Notes: a model not told the origin generated them from the sequence alone. Positions 43,588 to 52,040 are shown, numbered from the stretch's first letter. The stretch: DNA of 64,000 nucleotides from Caproicibacterium sp. BJN0003 (GCF_026314295.1 NZ_CP111108.1:1736001-1800000), one strand, 5' to 3'. Translations and numbers: made by a program.

Positions 43588-43812
43588 TCAGTTGTAATCC
43601 TTCATCAGAATGGCAAGGGCGGTCGCGGTGCTTTCGTCGGCGGGCTCGATGTCCCAGCCCCGGTCGTAGTTGCAAACCGTCTCACCGTTCCGCTTCAGCG
43701 TCAGCTTGGAGATGCGGCCCTTGTCGATGCCGTACTGCGAACCATCATCGTAGTGCTTGACCCAGTAACGAAAAATGTCGCTGCCGATTTTAATGCTTCC
43801 TTCTGACCACAT
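43588..43812 (-). CDS. Small phage protein, unknown function
   Basis: A 74-residue protein, MWSEGSIKIGSDIFRYWVKH then YGIDKGRISKLTLKRNGETV, ending DESTATALAILMKDYN. This acidic-ended type is common next to the terminase of clostridial siphophages and carries only a DUF-type label. A GGAGG site lies before the ATG. No function is known. Confidence 0.7.
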   Translation of the reverse strand: MWSEGSIKIGSDIFRYWVKHYDDGSQYGIDKGRISKLTLKRNGETVCNYDRGWDIEPADESTATALAILMKDYN

Positions 43813-43826
43813 GGCCGCTTGCCTCC

Positions 43827-44006
43827 TTAAAATTTCCTGATTGTTGCGTTGTCGTCGGCGTCGAAGCTCACGGTGTAGCGGACCTCGCTGCCGTCCGGCT
43901 TGCGGGTGATCACCCGGATGTCGCCTTCAAAAGCTCTGTAGCAGCGGTTGATTTTCTCGCCCTTCGGAAGTTGGTTTTGGATCTGCTTCATCTGTTTTTC
44001 TGTCAT
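43827..44006 (-). CDS. Small phage protein, unknown function
   Basis: A 59-residue protein starting MTEKQMKQIQNQLPKGEKIN and continuing CYRAFEGDIRVITRKPDG. The start is the ATG at 44006 with AGGAG nine bases upstream. It is the first gene after a promoter-like repeat (44,028-44,073). No family recognised. Confidence 0.65.
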   Translation of the reverse strand: MTEKQMKQIQNQLPKGEKINRCYRAFEGDIRVITRKPDGSEVRYTVSFDADDNATIRKF

Positions 44007-44027
44007 GGTGGTGTGCTCCTTTCGTTT

Positions 44028-44073
44028 TGGTATGTACATATATCACTCTGAAGCCCTGTAATAGCAAGCGATT
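44028..44073 (-). promoter_or_regulatory. Phage promoter-like repeat, copy 1
   Basis: On the minus strand CTTGCTATT, about eight variable bases, then GCTTCAGAGTGATATATG and TACATACC. TTGCTA and GATATA are 17 bases apart. It shares this structure with 45,219-45,264 and lies about 25 bases before the start at 44006. Confidence 0.5.
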
Positions 44074-44117
44074 CAGGCGATATATAGTACACAAACCTTG
44101 GCGGGGAAAAGTGTGTA

Positions 44118-44291
44118 TTACTCACCGGTCAGAATGAAGTGAGCGTATTCCTTTTTGTGCTCCTCCAGAAAGAGGACCAGTTCATAGAAGCCGCGATCAT
44201 AGGCCATGCGCTGGACGCGGGCGGTATCAAACATGTTCGTCTCGCCGGTGTCGCGGATGGCGAGAATCTGCTCTCTGAGCTTGTCAGTCAT
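44118..44291 (-). CDS. DUF5049-like small phage protein
   Basis: A 57-residue protein: MTDKLREQILAIRDTGETNM, FDTARVQRMAYDRGFYELVL, then EEHKKEYAHFILTGE. This matches the DUF5049 pattern (LREQIL.IR.TGETNMFD...). It overlaps the end of the DUF4314 gene. Unknown function, common in prophages of Clostridia. Confidence 0.78.
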   Translation of the reverse strand: MTDKLREQILAIRDTGETNMFDTARVQRMAYDRGFYELVLFLEEHKKEYAHFILTGE

Positions 44292-44514
44292 GGCAATCAC
44301 CGAGCTTTCGGCAGGAATCGACGCCGTAGACCACGTTCAGCCCGGAGCCGTTGTCCCAGTTCACCAGCATGGAGCCGGTGTCATCGACTCCGTACACGGT
44401 GCCTTTGGTGCCGATGGGCGGAGCCTGTACGTCGTCCATCCGCACAAGCTCCACACGGGTCCCGGCCGGGTAAGTTTCCCGGAGGTGCGCCAGCAGTTTT
44501 TTATTCATCAGCAT
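44284..44514 (-). CDS. DUF4314 small phage protein
   Basis: A 76-residue protein with the DUF4314 core RVELVRMDDVQAPPIGTKGT then VYGVDDTGSMLVNWDNGSGL, a small SH3-like beta barrel by appearance. Good ribosome site GGAGG ten bases before the ATG at 44514. It overlaps both neighbours, so it is part of one early operon. Function unknown. Confidence 0.82.
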   Translation of the reverse strand: MLMNKKLLAHLRETYPAGTRVELVRMDDVQAPPIGTKGTVYGVDDTGSMLVNWDNGSGLNVVYGVDSCRKLGDCHD

Positions 44515-45193
44515 CGGGAGCGCCTCCTTTGAAAGCCGAGGACCCGGTCAGGTTCTTCAGCAGGATTTTTCGGTCGGCCTTGTACTCGGCCCCGATGAAG
44601 CCCAACCGCAGGAGGAAGCAGCGGAAGGCGTACTTGTCATTGTCGACCGTCTTGTCCTTGGCGGTGACGCGATTCTGGGTTTTGGCCATGCCGCAGAGCC
44701 TACCGATGAACTTGGCGTAGGCGCTGATTTCTTCCGGTGCCGGGAAGCCCGAAAACCATGGGAAGGAAATCTTGTCGTCCTCAACCGTAATCGGCAGGCC
44801 CTCTGCGCCCAGAGCTTTTTTGATGAGCGTCGCTTTACTTTCGACCAAGAGCTTTAAGTTGGCGATAGCCTCGTCGGTGAAGCCGTTCTTTGGCATCGAA
44901 ATTGTGAGGCTGTCCGGCGCTTCGACTTCCTCGGTGGGAGCAGCTTCTTCGGCTGCGGACTCCGTGGCATTATCGGCGGCGGTGAAGCCGTCCGCGATTA
45001 GGTTGTGTGCGATCCGTTCGGCATTGGCGTCGTCCTCACAGATGAGGGTGCCTTCTTTATCGACCGTGATGTCGCCGATTTTGTAAGCGCAGGTCGGCAT
45101 CTTCATGTATAACGGCTTGACCTGTAGAATGACTCCAATTGCTTTGACCAGTTCCTTGCGCTGTTCGCCTGTTACGTTGTAGTTGATTTTCAT
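44501..45193 (-). CDS. Phage protein often labelled virulence-related, unknown function
   Basis: A 230-residue protein in two halves: residues 1-75 (GEQRKELVKAIGVILQVKPL, YKIGDITVDKEGTL) and 95-230 (MPKNGFTDEAIANLKLLVES, ISFPWFSGFPAPEEISAYAK, KYAFRCFLLRLGFIGAEYKA), joined by an acidic alanine/glutamate-rich linker. Similar proteins recur beside the methyltransferase and small DUF genes of clostridial prophages under the misleading label virulence protein. A promoter-like repeat lies about 28 bases upstream. Confidence 0.65.
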   Translation of the reverse strand: MKINYNVTGEQRKELVKAIGVILQVKPLYMKMPTCAYKIGDITVDKEGTLICEDDANAERIAHNLIADGFTAADNATESAAEEAAPTEEVEAPDSLTISMPKNGFTDEAIANLKLLVESKATLIKKALGAEGLPITVEDDKISFPWFSGFPAPEEISAYAKFIGRLCGMAKTQNRVTAKDKTVDNDKYAFRCFLLRLGFIGAEYKADRKILLKNLTGSSAFKGGAPDADE

Positions 45194-45218
45194 GGGGTTT
45201 GACCACCTTTCTTTGTTC

Positions 45219-45264
45219 TGGTAGTCATATACATCACTCTAAAGCTGTGGAATAGCAAGTCATT
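45219..45264 (-). promoter_or_regulatory. Phage promoter-like repeat, copy 2
   Basis: On the minus strand CTTGCTATT, variable bases, then GCTTTAGAGTGATGTATATG and ACTACC. Even the spacer GCTTnAGAGTGAT is conserved with copy 1, which suggests a bound regulator rather than chance -35/-10 boxes. Confidence 0.5.
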
Positions 45265-45310
45265 TACGGGCTGATTATTTGACAAACTGTAGCCAAATTT
45301 TTTGTGTAGA

Positions 45311-46555
45311 TTATGACGCGGTGGCTTCCGTGGCGAGTTCGGAATAAGCCTGCTTCTCGCCGTTGCGGATGAGGTACACGCTATCCGCGTTTCCGGCCTG
45401 CTCGATGTACCGCTTTACGATGACGTCGCAGTATTTTTCGTCAAGCTCGATCATGTCGCAAATACGCCCGGTCTGCTCGCAGGCGATGAGCGTGGAGCCG
45501 CTGCCGCCGAAGGGGTCGAGCACGATGCAGTTCGACATGCTGGAGTTGAGAATTGCATAGGCCAGCATTGCCACCGGCTTCATGGTCGGGTGGTCTGCAT
45601 TCTTCTTGGGCTTGTCGAATTCCCAGATGGTGGACTGTTTCCGGTCGGAATACCATTCGTGCTTGCCGGATTTCTTCCAACCGAACAGGATCGGCTCATG
45701 CTGCCACTGATAGGGCGAGCGGCCGAGGACCAGAGACTGCTTCTTCCAGATGCAGGTGCCGGACAAATAAAAACCGGCATCCGAGAAGGCTCTGCGGAAG
45801 TTCAGCCCTTCGGTGTCGGCATGGAATACATAGATGGATGCATCCTGTGCCATCGCCTTTTCTGTATTGGTGAAGGCGTCGAACAGGAACTGATAGAACT
45901 TGTCGTCCGCCATGTTGTCGTTCTGGATTTTCCCGGCGCTGCCCTCGTAGTTCACGTTGTAGGGCGGGTCGGTCACTGTGAGGTTGGCGAGCTTCCCGTC
46001 CATCAGGAGAGCGTAGGTGTCCGCCTTTGTGCTGTCACCGCAGACGAGGCGGTGATTGCCGAGCAGCCACAGGTCACCGGGCTTTGTAACGGCGGGTTTC
46101 TTCAATTCCTCGTCGACGTCGAAGCCGTCCTCTTTCACGTTCTCCGCCGCGCCGGAGAGATTGTTCAGCTCCGCGTCGGTAAAACCGAGCAGAGAGACAT
46201 CGAAGGCATCGGCCTGCAGATCAGATAACTCGACCGCCAGCATTTCCTCATCCCAGCCCGCGTTCATGGCGAGGCGGTTGTCCGCGAGGATGTAGGCGCG
46301 TTTCTGCGCTTCGGTCAGGTTCTCCGCAAATACACAGGGAACCGTTCTATAGCCTTCCTCCTTGGCGGCGGCCACACGGCCGTGCCCGGCGATGATATTG
46401 TAATCGCTGTCGATGATTACGGGAGAGACAAAGCCGAACTCCCGGAGACTGGACCGAAGCTGTGCAATCTGCTCTTTGCTGTGGGTGCGGGCATTCCGGG
46501 CATAAGGCACCAGCTTGTCGATATCCACTTTTTCAAAGCGTTCTGTATTCGCCAT
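45311..46555 (-). CDS. Phage ParB-like/DNA methyltransferase fusion
   Basis: A 414-residue protein with an N-terminal ParB/Srx-like nuclease domain (residues 1-110: DKLVPYARNARTHSKEQIAQ, IDSDYNIIAGHGRVAAAKEE) and a C-terminal beta-class N6/N4 DNA methyltransferase. The catalytic DPPYNVNYEG lies near 203, and the SAM-binding LDPFGGSGSTLIACEQTGR near 355. Phage enzymes of this kind methylate phage DNA against host restriction. It lies between the terminase subunits, a standard site in this phage group. Confidence 0.93.
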   Translation of the reverse strand: MANTERFEKVDIDKLVPYARNARTHSKEQIAQLRSSLREFGFVSPVIIDSDYNIIAGHGRVAAAKEEGYRTVPCVFAENLTEAQKRAYILADNRLAMNAGWDEEMLAVELSDLQADAFDVSLLGFTDAELNNLSGAAENVKEDGFDVDEELKKPAVTKPGDLWLLGNHRLVCGDSTKADTYALLMDGKLANLTVTDPPYNVNYEGSAGKIQNDNMADDKFYQFLFDAFTNTEKAMAQDASIYVFHADTEGLNFRRAFSDAGFYLSGTCIWKKQSLVLGRSPYQWQHEPILFGWKKSGKHEWYSDRKQSTIWEFDKPKKNADHPTMKPVAMLAYAILNSSMSNCIVLDPFGGSGSTLIACEQTGRICDMIELDEKYCDVIVKRYIEQAGNADSVYLIRNGEKQAYSELATEATAS

Positions 46556-46558
46556 TGG

Positions 46559-47110
46559 TTATTTTCCTTTCCGCGCCGTGAGCAGGCGCTCCATCAGGTC
46601 GTCCTGCGGATTGTCGCCGCTGTAACCGGCAGCGCAGTTTTCCTTTACGATCTGAAAAATCTCGGCCCAGTCCGCGCGGGTCTGGCTCTTGAAGCTGTTT
46701 GCCATCGTGACGTAGGGCGAGGCGATGGCGTTGCCGGTGGTGGGGTGTTTTGCGAGAAAACCGTATTCCGTGATGGCCTCCTCGCACTGAATCCAGCGGG
46801 CCGCGCTCATGGCGTAGCGTTCGATGGTATCCGGAGGAACGAGGTGCGCACAGCCTCGGTCCGACAGCCACTGCCAGACGGATTTGTAAATCTCGGCTGC
46901 GGGCAGAGCCTTGCCATTTTTCTGGACCGCCGAGAGCATCTCTTTTGGCTCCGGCATATCCTGACCGCGCAGGTCCGCAGCGTTTTTGAATTCCATAACG
47001 GTGAGTGGGTGCTTGCCCGGATTGCCGTCCGCAATTTTATCCGCCAGCGGCTTCCGTTTTGCCCCGGCCCCGGCTCTTGCGCCGCCACGGTTTGTACCAT
47101 CTTTGGCCAT
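46559..47110 (-). CDS. Phage terminase small subunit, P27 family
   Basis: A 183-residue DNA-recognition subunit: GGARAGAGAKRKPLADKIAD at the N-terminus, then IYKSVWQWLSDRGCAHLVPP, IERYAMSAARWIQCEEAITE and YGFLAKHPTTGNAIASPYV, which match phage P27-type TerS. The start is the ATG at 47110 with AAGGAG upstream. The large subunit lies downstream past the methyltransferase and small genes. Confidence 0.9.
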   Translation of the reverse strand: MAKDGTNRGGARAGAGAKRKPLADKIADGNPGKHPLTVMEFKNAADLRGQDMPEPKEMLSAVQKNGKALPAAEIYKSVWQWLSDRGCAHLVPPDTIERYAMSAARWIQCEEAITEYGFLAKHPTTGNAIASPYVTMANSFKSQTRADWAEIFQIVKENCAAGYSGDNPQDDLMERLLTARKGK

Positions 47111-47223
47111 GCGGCAATTTCTCCTTCCTCAGCGAGGTCAATATGCCGTTTGATTCTGCGTTTTAGCGAACGTGACCCCACGACCGCTCCCCAACACGAT
47201 TGGCGCAGAGATTTCGACCGCCC

Positions 47224-47583
47224 CTACCGGTCATGCCAACGGTCACCCATCTTTGCAGTGATTCTCGAATGACATTCATGGCATAAGGCTTCGAGGTTAC
47301 TATCAACGTGGGTTCCACCATGTGAGAGTGGCAGGCGATGATGCACCTCGGTCGCTGGCGTGTAGACGCCATGCTTCAGACATTCCTCGCACAAAGAATG
47401 CTGGGAGATATATCTGTCACGGATGCGTTTCCACGCTCGGCCGTACCGTTTCTTTTCAACGGGATCGCGTTCGTACTGTTCGTATTGCTTGTTGATGAGC
47501 TTTTGGTGTTCCTCACAGTAACGGCCGGGTACCAGCTTTGGGCAGCCGGGATAGCGGCAGGGCGTCAAAGGTTTGTGCGGCAT
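47224..47583 (-). CDS. HNH endonuclease, packaging-associated
   Basis: A 119-residue HNH nuclease. Zinc cysteines C-x2-C (SLCEECLKHG) and C-x2-C (ALCHECHSR) flank the catalytic EVHHRLPLSHGGTHVDSNLE. Directly upstream of the small terminase, where HNH proteins assist cos cleavage and packaging. The start is the ATG at 47583 with GGAGG at 47589-47593, which drops 12 residues of the open frame. Confidence 0.9.
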   Translation of the reverse strand: MPHKPLTPCRYPGCPKLVPGRYCEEHQKLINKQYEQYERDPVEKKRYGRAWKRIRDRYISQHSLCEECLKHGVYTPATEVHHRLPLSHGGTHVDSNLEALCHECHSRITAKMGDRWHDR

Positions 47584-47602
47584 GGCTGCCTCCTTTCCGG
47601 GC

Positions 47603-47643
47603 AAAACAAAAGTCCCCACGGGTTTGTCCCCGTGAAGACTTTG
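47603..47643 (-). terminator. Hairpin between RinA-like and HNH genes
   Basis: On the minus strand AGTCTTCACGGG pairs with CCCGTGGGGACT around a short loop, followed by TTTGTTTTG and then the HNH ribosome site. It would end the early transcript. Confidence 0.65.
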
Positions 47644-47666
47644 TTGTTTTACAACTTTCTATGCTA

Positions 47667-47680
47667 CCAGTATATACTGG
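47667..47680. promoter_or_regulatory. 14-base perfect palindrome
   Basis: CCAGTATATACTGG lies between the RinA-like stop and the terminator, 85 bases upstream of the HNH/terminase late genes. It is a candidate operator for a phage late regulator. Confidence 0.35.
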
Positions 47681-47709
47681 CCAGCCGCGAAAGTCGTCCG
47701 CGATATTAC

Positions 47710-48171
47710 TCAACGTTTGCCATAGAGCAATGTGGACAGCCGGTCGAGCGCGCGGTTCTTCTTGTTGTACGCGGAGGACCGCTCAATGTGAAAATGCTCG
47801 CAGATGTCGTAAACCGAGTCAATCTGCTTTCCCTCGTCACACATATAAAACTCCCGCAGCACATACTGCTCGTCCTCAGTCAGGTTTTCCCATGCTGGCT
47901 GGAACCACGCCATGTATTCCAGTGCCTGCCGGTAGCGTTCCTTCAGAACGTCGATCTCCTCGATGCCGTTCAAGATGCGTTGCTCACCGGCCTGCGGATT
48001 GTGGACGTGGGGCATCCCGTCAAAGCCGGGGCTGCGGATACTTTCCATCTTTTCGTGCTCCGCCCGGATGTCGTCGTCCGTGTGTTCCAGAATGAATTGC
48101 ATGCTGCCGTAGTCCTTGAGCGCGTCCAAGGCGGCAGCCCGTTTGTTTAGGTATTTCCATGCTATCTGCAT
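47710..48171 (-). CDS. RinA/DUF1492-like phage late transcription regulator
   Basis: A 153-residue protein with a C-terminal sigma-region-4-like helix-turn-helix: LTEDEQYVLREFYMCDEGKQ, DSVYDICEHFHIERSSAYNK then KNRALDRLSTLLYG. The N-terminal KYLNKRAAALDALKDYGSMQ is typical of RinA-type/DUF1492 activators, which switch on phage late (packaging and head) genes. Its position just before the HNH-terminase block fits that role. Confidence 0.75.
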   Translation of the reverse strand: MQIAWKYLNKRAAALDALKDYGSMQFILEHTDDDIRAEHEKMESIRSPGFDGMPHVHNPQAGEQRILNGIEEIDVLKERYRQALEYMAWFQPAWENLTEDEQYVLREFYMCDEGKQIDSVYDICEHFHIERSSAYNKKNRALDRLSTLLYGKR

Positions 48172-48226
48172 AACCGCACCTCCGTCATGATAAATTGGAA
48201 TCCACTCGGATTGGCACGGATTGTCT

Positions 48227-49596
48227 TTAGATTTTCAGATCCGCTTTCACGGCGTTGATCAGGGCTACCTGCGTACTGTCCTTCTGCGAGAGGGCCTTCA
48301 GGATGCGGCCGTCAATGGTTCCCTTTGTAATGATGTGCTGGATCACAACGGTGTCGGCAGTCTGGCCCTGTCTCCACAGACGGGCGTTGGTTTGCTGGTA
48401 CAGCTCCAGCGACCAGGTCAACCCGAACCAGATGAGTGTGGAGCCGCCGCTTTGCAGGTTCAGCCCATGCCCGGCAGAGGCGGGATGCACAAGGGCTACA
48501 GGCAACTCGCCGTTGTTCCACCTGCGGATGCTGTCGGACGTGTCAAGGCAGGAGAACGGGATATGGAGCTTGTGCAACCGCTCGAATATTCTGGCGAGAT
48601 CATGCTTGAACCAGTAGGCCACCAGAACGGGCTTCCCGTTTGCCGCTTCGATTAGATCCTCCAACGCGTCCAGCTTGCGGTCATGAATGTGAACGACATC
48701 GCCGGTGTCAGAATAAACAGCGCCGTTAGCCATCTGGCACAGCTTTCCGGAGAGGGATGCCGCGTTTGCTGCTGTAATGTCGCCGCCCGGAAGCTGCAGA
48801 ACCAGATCTTCCTTCAGATCGTCATACCGTTTCTGCTCGTCGTCCGAGAGGCGGACTTCGCACTCGGCGCTGATGAGTTTTGGCATCTTGAGGTGATCCG
48901 TGGACTTCATGGAGATCGTAATATCCGAAATGCGGCGGTATATCTCGGCTTCCGCGCCGGGCAGCGGCTTATAGGAATAAATGATCTGGCCATTCCGCTT
49001 ATCCGGCATGAAGTAATTGGTGCGATACTGCCCAATGAAACGGCCAAGGCGCTGACCCATGTCCAGAAGCCGGTATTCGGCCCACAAATCCATAAGTCCG
49101 TTCGCGGAAGGGGTGCCGGTCAGTCCCACGATGCGGCGGACGCGCGGGCGGACCTTCATTAACGCCCGGAAACGTTTTGCCTGATAGCTTTTGAAGGACG
49201 ACAGCTCGTCCACCACGACGGTATCGAAGTCGAAGGAAACGCCACTGCTTTCGATGAGCCATTGGACATTTTCACGGTTGATGATGTAAATGTCGGCGGG
49301 CTTCTGCAGCGCCGTTTTTCGTTCAGTTTCATTGCCAACAGCAACGGAGTAGGTCAGCAGCGACAGGTGGTCCCATTTCTGAAGCTCCGAAGGCCAAGTG
49401 TCGCGGGCCACACGAAGAGGTGCGATGACCAGAACGCGGTGGGCTTCAAAGCTGTCAAACAGCAGGTCGTTCAGGGCGGTCAGCGTGATGCTCGTCTTAC
49501 TCAGCCGAGGCCCATATCGAGAAGAACAGCAGAAATAGGATGGTTTTCGATATAATTGATAGCATATCTCTGATACTTATGTGGTATGAACTTCAT
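48227..49596 (-). pseudogene. SNF2-family phage helicase, frameshifted in Walker A
   Basis: The start is the ATG at 49596 (GGAGG at 49606-49610): MKFIPHKYQRYAINYIENHP then ISAVLLDMGLG and a stop. In another frame the protein resumes KTSITLTALNDLLFDSFEAH, then VLVIAPLRVARDTW, VVVDELSSFKSYQAKRFRAL (DEAH-like box), VGLTGTPSANGLMDLWAEY, and the C-terminal ARLWRQGQTADTVVIQHIIT. Between GLG and KTS there are five extra bases, TGAGT, that split the ATP-binding loop. Without them the frame would be intact. A replication-associated helicase, now broken or needing frameshift. Confidence 0.85.
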
Positions 49597-50087
49597 TCGG
49601 CATCACCTCCTTCAATTTCGTTGATAAACCACCGCAACTCGGCGTGGTGCTTTGCATGGGCACTCTGGGAAGGGAAAACAACTATATTCTCAGGTGAGTT
49701 GTTTCTTTTGTTGCCGTCCCTGTGGTGGACGACTTCACCCGCCAAAAGCGGCCTGCCCAGTATCTGCTCTGCAATAACTCTGTGAGCGGGCTTACCATAT
49801 ATTTTTGAGTAACCGTCGCATTTGCCTTTTCCAAGATGTGAGACTCTCAGCTTTTTTCTGACCGCTGGTGTCATTCTTGTCGGATTCCTGCTTTTTGCTA
49901 AAGCAGAGAAATTGGCTGCCATATTTGTGTAATCCTTTAATTCCGCATATCCGGCTGGGTTTTTGCTCTTATTGCTAAAATCCGCAAGACACTGACGAGA
50001 ACAAAAAGCGTGTTTTTTCCCTTTCATGTAACATTCCAGCCGTCTAAATTCTTCTCCACACCAGTCGCATCTATAGGTCCTCATCAT
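49593..50087 (-). CDS. Free-standing HNH endonuclease
   Basis: A 164-residue protein with an N-terminal zinc finger (YRCDWCGEEF...FCSRQCLADF) and a C-terminal HNH of the homing type: YGKPAHRVIAEQILGRPL, VVHHRDGNKRNNSPENIVVF then AHAKHHAELRWF. It sits between VRR-NUC and the helicase and overlaps the helicase start by four bases. Homing HNH genes often invade next to replication genes; whether it is related to the five-base lesion in the helicase is open. Confidence 0.88.
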   Translation of the reverse strand: MMRTYRCDWCGEEFRRLECYMKGKKHAFCSRQCLADFSNKSKNPAGYAELKDYTNMAANFSALAKSRNPTRMTPAVRKKLRVSHLGKGKCDGYSKIYGKPAHRVIAEQILGRPLLAGEVVHHRDGNKRNNSPENIVVFPSQSAHAKHHAELRWFINEIEGGDAE

Positions 50088-50371
50088 CGGGCATCACATC
50101 CAATTTCTGCAAGCATTTTTGCAATCTGACCAGTATCGTCAAGCACGTAAACCTTGAAGCCCAGCTTCCGCAGCATCCGGTGTCTGGCTTCCTGCAGCGG
50201 ACGCGGGACTTTTCCGGGAGCCTTTACTTCCACGAAAGCTATGTGGCCACCCGGTAAAAGTACAATTCGGTCTGGCATCCCGTCAAAGCCTGGGCATACG
50301 AGCTTCGGCGCGATGCCGCCCAGCATCTTTGCCGCCTGTGTTAGTTTTGCTTCAATCTGTTTTTCTCGCAT
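50084..50371 (-). CDS. VRR-NUC domain nuclease
   Basis: A 95-residue PD-(D/E)xK nuclease of the VRR-NUC family: LVCPGFDGMPDRIVLLPGG (catalytic Asp), HIAFVEVKAPGKVPRPLQE (ExK) and the final KLGFKVYVLDDTG. A normal partner of phage SNF2 helicase and primase genes, probably acting on branched DNA. It overlaps the next gene by four bases. Confidence 0.93.
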   Translation of the reverse strand: MREKQIEAKLTQAAKMLGGIAPKLVCPGFDGMPDRIVLLPGGHIAFVEVKAPGKVPRPLQEARHRMLRKLGFKVYVLDDTGQIAKMLAEIGCDAR

Positions 50372-50570
50372 TCTTCATATTCCTTCCAGCATTCCTCAAA
50401 AGTATCAAGGCATGCTTCGCAAGCGTTACGGCAAACGAGGTACTTTCGAACTTTGTCATGGCGGCCCTGCTTCGGAAAATAGAAGCCGTCAGATTTTACA
50501 TCACGGGCAAGGTCGCCCTTGGGAGAGTGCTCATTGATATATTTTTCTTGAGCCATGTATTAAACTGCAT
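50341..50570 (-). pseudogene. YozE/SAM-like small phage protein with a -1 frameshift
   Basis: A fine ribosome site (GGAG at 50577-50580) and ATG at 50570 encode MQFNTWLKK, then the frame must shift by one within an A-run (AAGAAAAAT, about 50,543-50,549) to give YINEHSPKGDLARDVKSDGF, YFPKQGRHDKVRKYLV and a helical Cys-rich tail. The joined product matches the YozE/SAM-like F-x2-WL...GDLARD pattern. Either a one-base indel or a sequencing error; the downstream frame alone has an ATG at 50556 but no ribosome site. Confidence 0.6.
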
Positions 50571-50604
50571 ATTTTACTCCTTTTCGTCAGGTCATAATGT
50601 GGCT

Positions 50605-50702
50605 GGGTTAACCTCTCCGATGTCTCTGCATAGACTTTTTCTTATATGATTTTTTATAGCTCTAAGAAAAGTTCCAGTCAGAGAGGTCGTAGAGGTTAAC
50701 CC
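50605..50702. repeat. 12-base inverted repeat around the primase 3' end
   Basis: GGGTTAACCTCT (50605-50616) and AGAGGTTAACCC (50691-50702) are perfect inverted copies 74 bases apart, each containing GGTTAACC. They frame the spacer between the primase stop and the YozE-like gene. Confidence 0.55.
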
Positions 50703-50711
50703 TTTAAGCCC

Positions 50712-52040
50712 TTATGCCAGAAAATCCTCAAAATCCCCGTCGTCTTTTTTCAGTCTTAAGCCTTTAAAATAACGCTTATTTTTACTGACGACTCGTTTAT
50801 AGCCCGCATTCTCCAGTGCAAAATAGAAATCTGCGGTGCTGCGAACGTACTCGTTTGTGTCAATGCTGTAGTTACGGTACGCCTGATATAAGGCACCGGA
50901 GTTCTCTCTGAAACCGGCATCAAGCTCGCATTTGTCCTCAAGAAAATGGCCAAACCAGTCGTTCTGCGACCGGTACTCCGCAATCGCTTTCTGCACGCAT
51001 GCCGGGACCGGGATTTTATAGTCAAGCGCGATGACCTTCTGGGCACCCTCGATGATCCAAGTGAGGATGCTTTCACCGGCGTTGTTGTAAAGATACTCGC
51101 CGTAATTCTTGATGTCGCTGGTACCTTCGATCTTGGCGTAGAACGGGATGACGATCAGCCTGCGCCAGATGCCGTCATCGGAAGCGCTGACCTTCGGCAG
51201 ATGGTTGGTGTAGAGGACCAGTGTATGGCAGGGCGTGAAGCTGAACGGGTCCTTGTACTTTTTCTCCGCAAATACGTCGTCGGTGGAGCAGAGTTGCTTG
51301 ACGGTCGAGTCGTTAAGCCTTGCGCCTTCCTGCATTTCCGCCGCAATCAGCAGACGCTTGCCTTTGACCTCCGCCATTTCTGGCTTGATATTCCTTCGGC
51401 AGCCGACCGTCAGCGTATCGGCAGAGATGTTGCCGCTGTAAAGGCCCAGCACACGGGAGACAGCATTCCAAAAGGTCGATTTGCCGTTCCGCCCGCAGCC
51501 GTAAGAGATGATGAGAGCTTCCACAAAGACCTTCCCGATAGCGGCCAGTCCGCAGATCATCTGGACATAGTTGATGAGCTCTTGATTCTTGCAGAAGATT
51601 AGGTTCATGCTATCCCGCCAGAGCTGTTCGCCTTTACTGCTGGGTGAAACGGACGTGATCTTGGTGATATAGTCCTCCGGGGAATGTTCCCTCGCTCCAG
51701 CGATACCTTTGCGGAGATCATAGGTTGCGGCCGGGGTGCTGAGGAGAAAGCAGTCGGCATCCAGATCACGAGGCGAAATCTCCAACATGGGGTGCACTTC
51801 CTTCAGCGTCGCGGTGATATTCTTGGAATCACGGCGGCGGATTGCAAAGGACTGATATGCCTTTGCTGCGAGGAAGGCAGTGTAGGCTTCAGCCTGCGTA
51901 TCATTGAACAGGGCCTCGGCCTTGGCCTTTGAAGTTGTATCGAGGATTCCTTGAGCGCCGCAGTCCGTCAGGGCTTTCATCGCCTCGTGCATATCCTTCG
52001 CGGCTTCCTCCAATTGGCGTCGGGTAAGTTCATAAGGAAA
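50712..52040 (-). pseudogene. P4-family phage primase/helicase, 5'-truncated
   Basis: The remaining 443 codons hold a D5_N-type region (RGIAGAREHSPEDYITKITS) and an SF3 helicase: GCGRNGKSTFWNAVSRVLG (Walker A), GKRLLIAAEMQEGARLND (Walker B), LVLYTNHLPKVSASDDGIWR (motif C) and the primase-C-terminal ENSGALYQAYRNYSIDTNEY. The N-terminal primase domain is missing. The open frame continues to 52,178 but that part overlaps two plus-strand terminators and is not protein-like, so the gene is cut at about 52,040-52,060. Confidence 0.8.

Noticed and set aside
46382-47272. Plus-strand frame of 296 codons
   Set aside because: Antisense of the methyltransferase start and small terminase.
37309-52040. 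Firm call of a capsid-forming phage satellite
   Set aside because: The lysin remnant, holin and phage-type replication genes point to a deleted siphophage; the satellite idea is kept only as a testable alternative.
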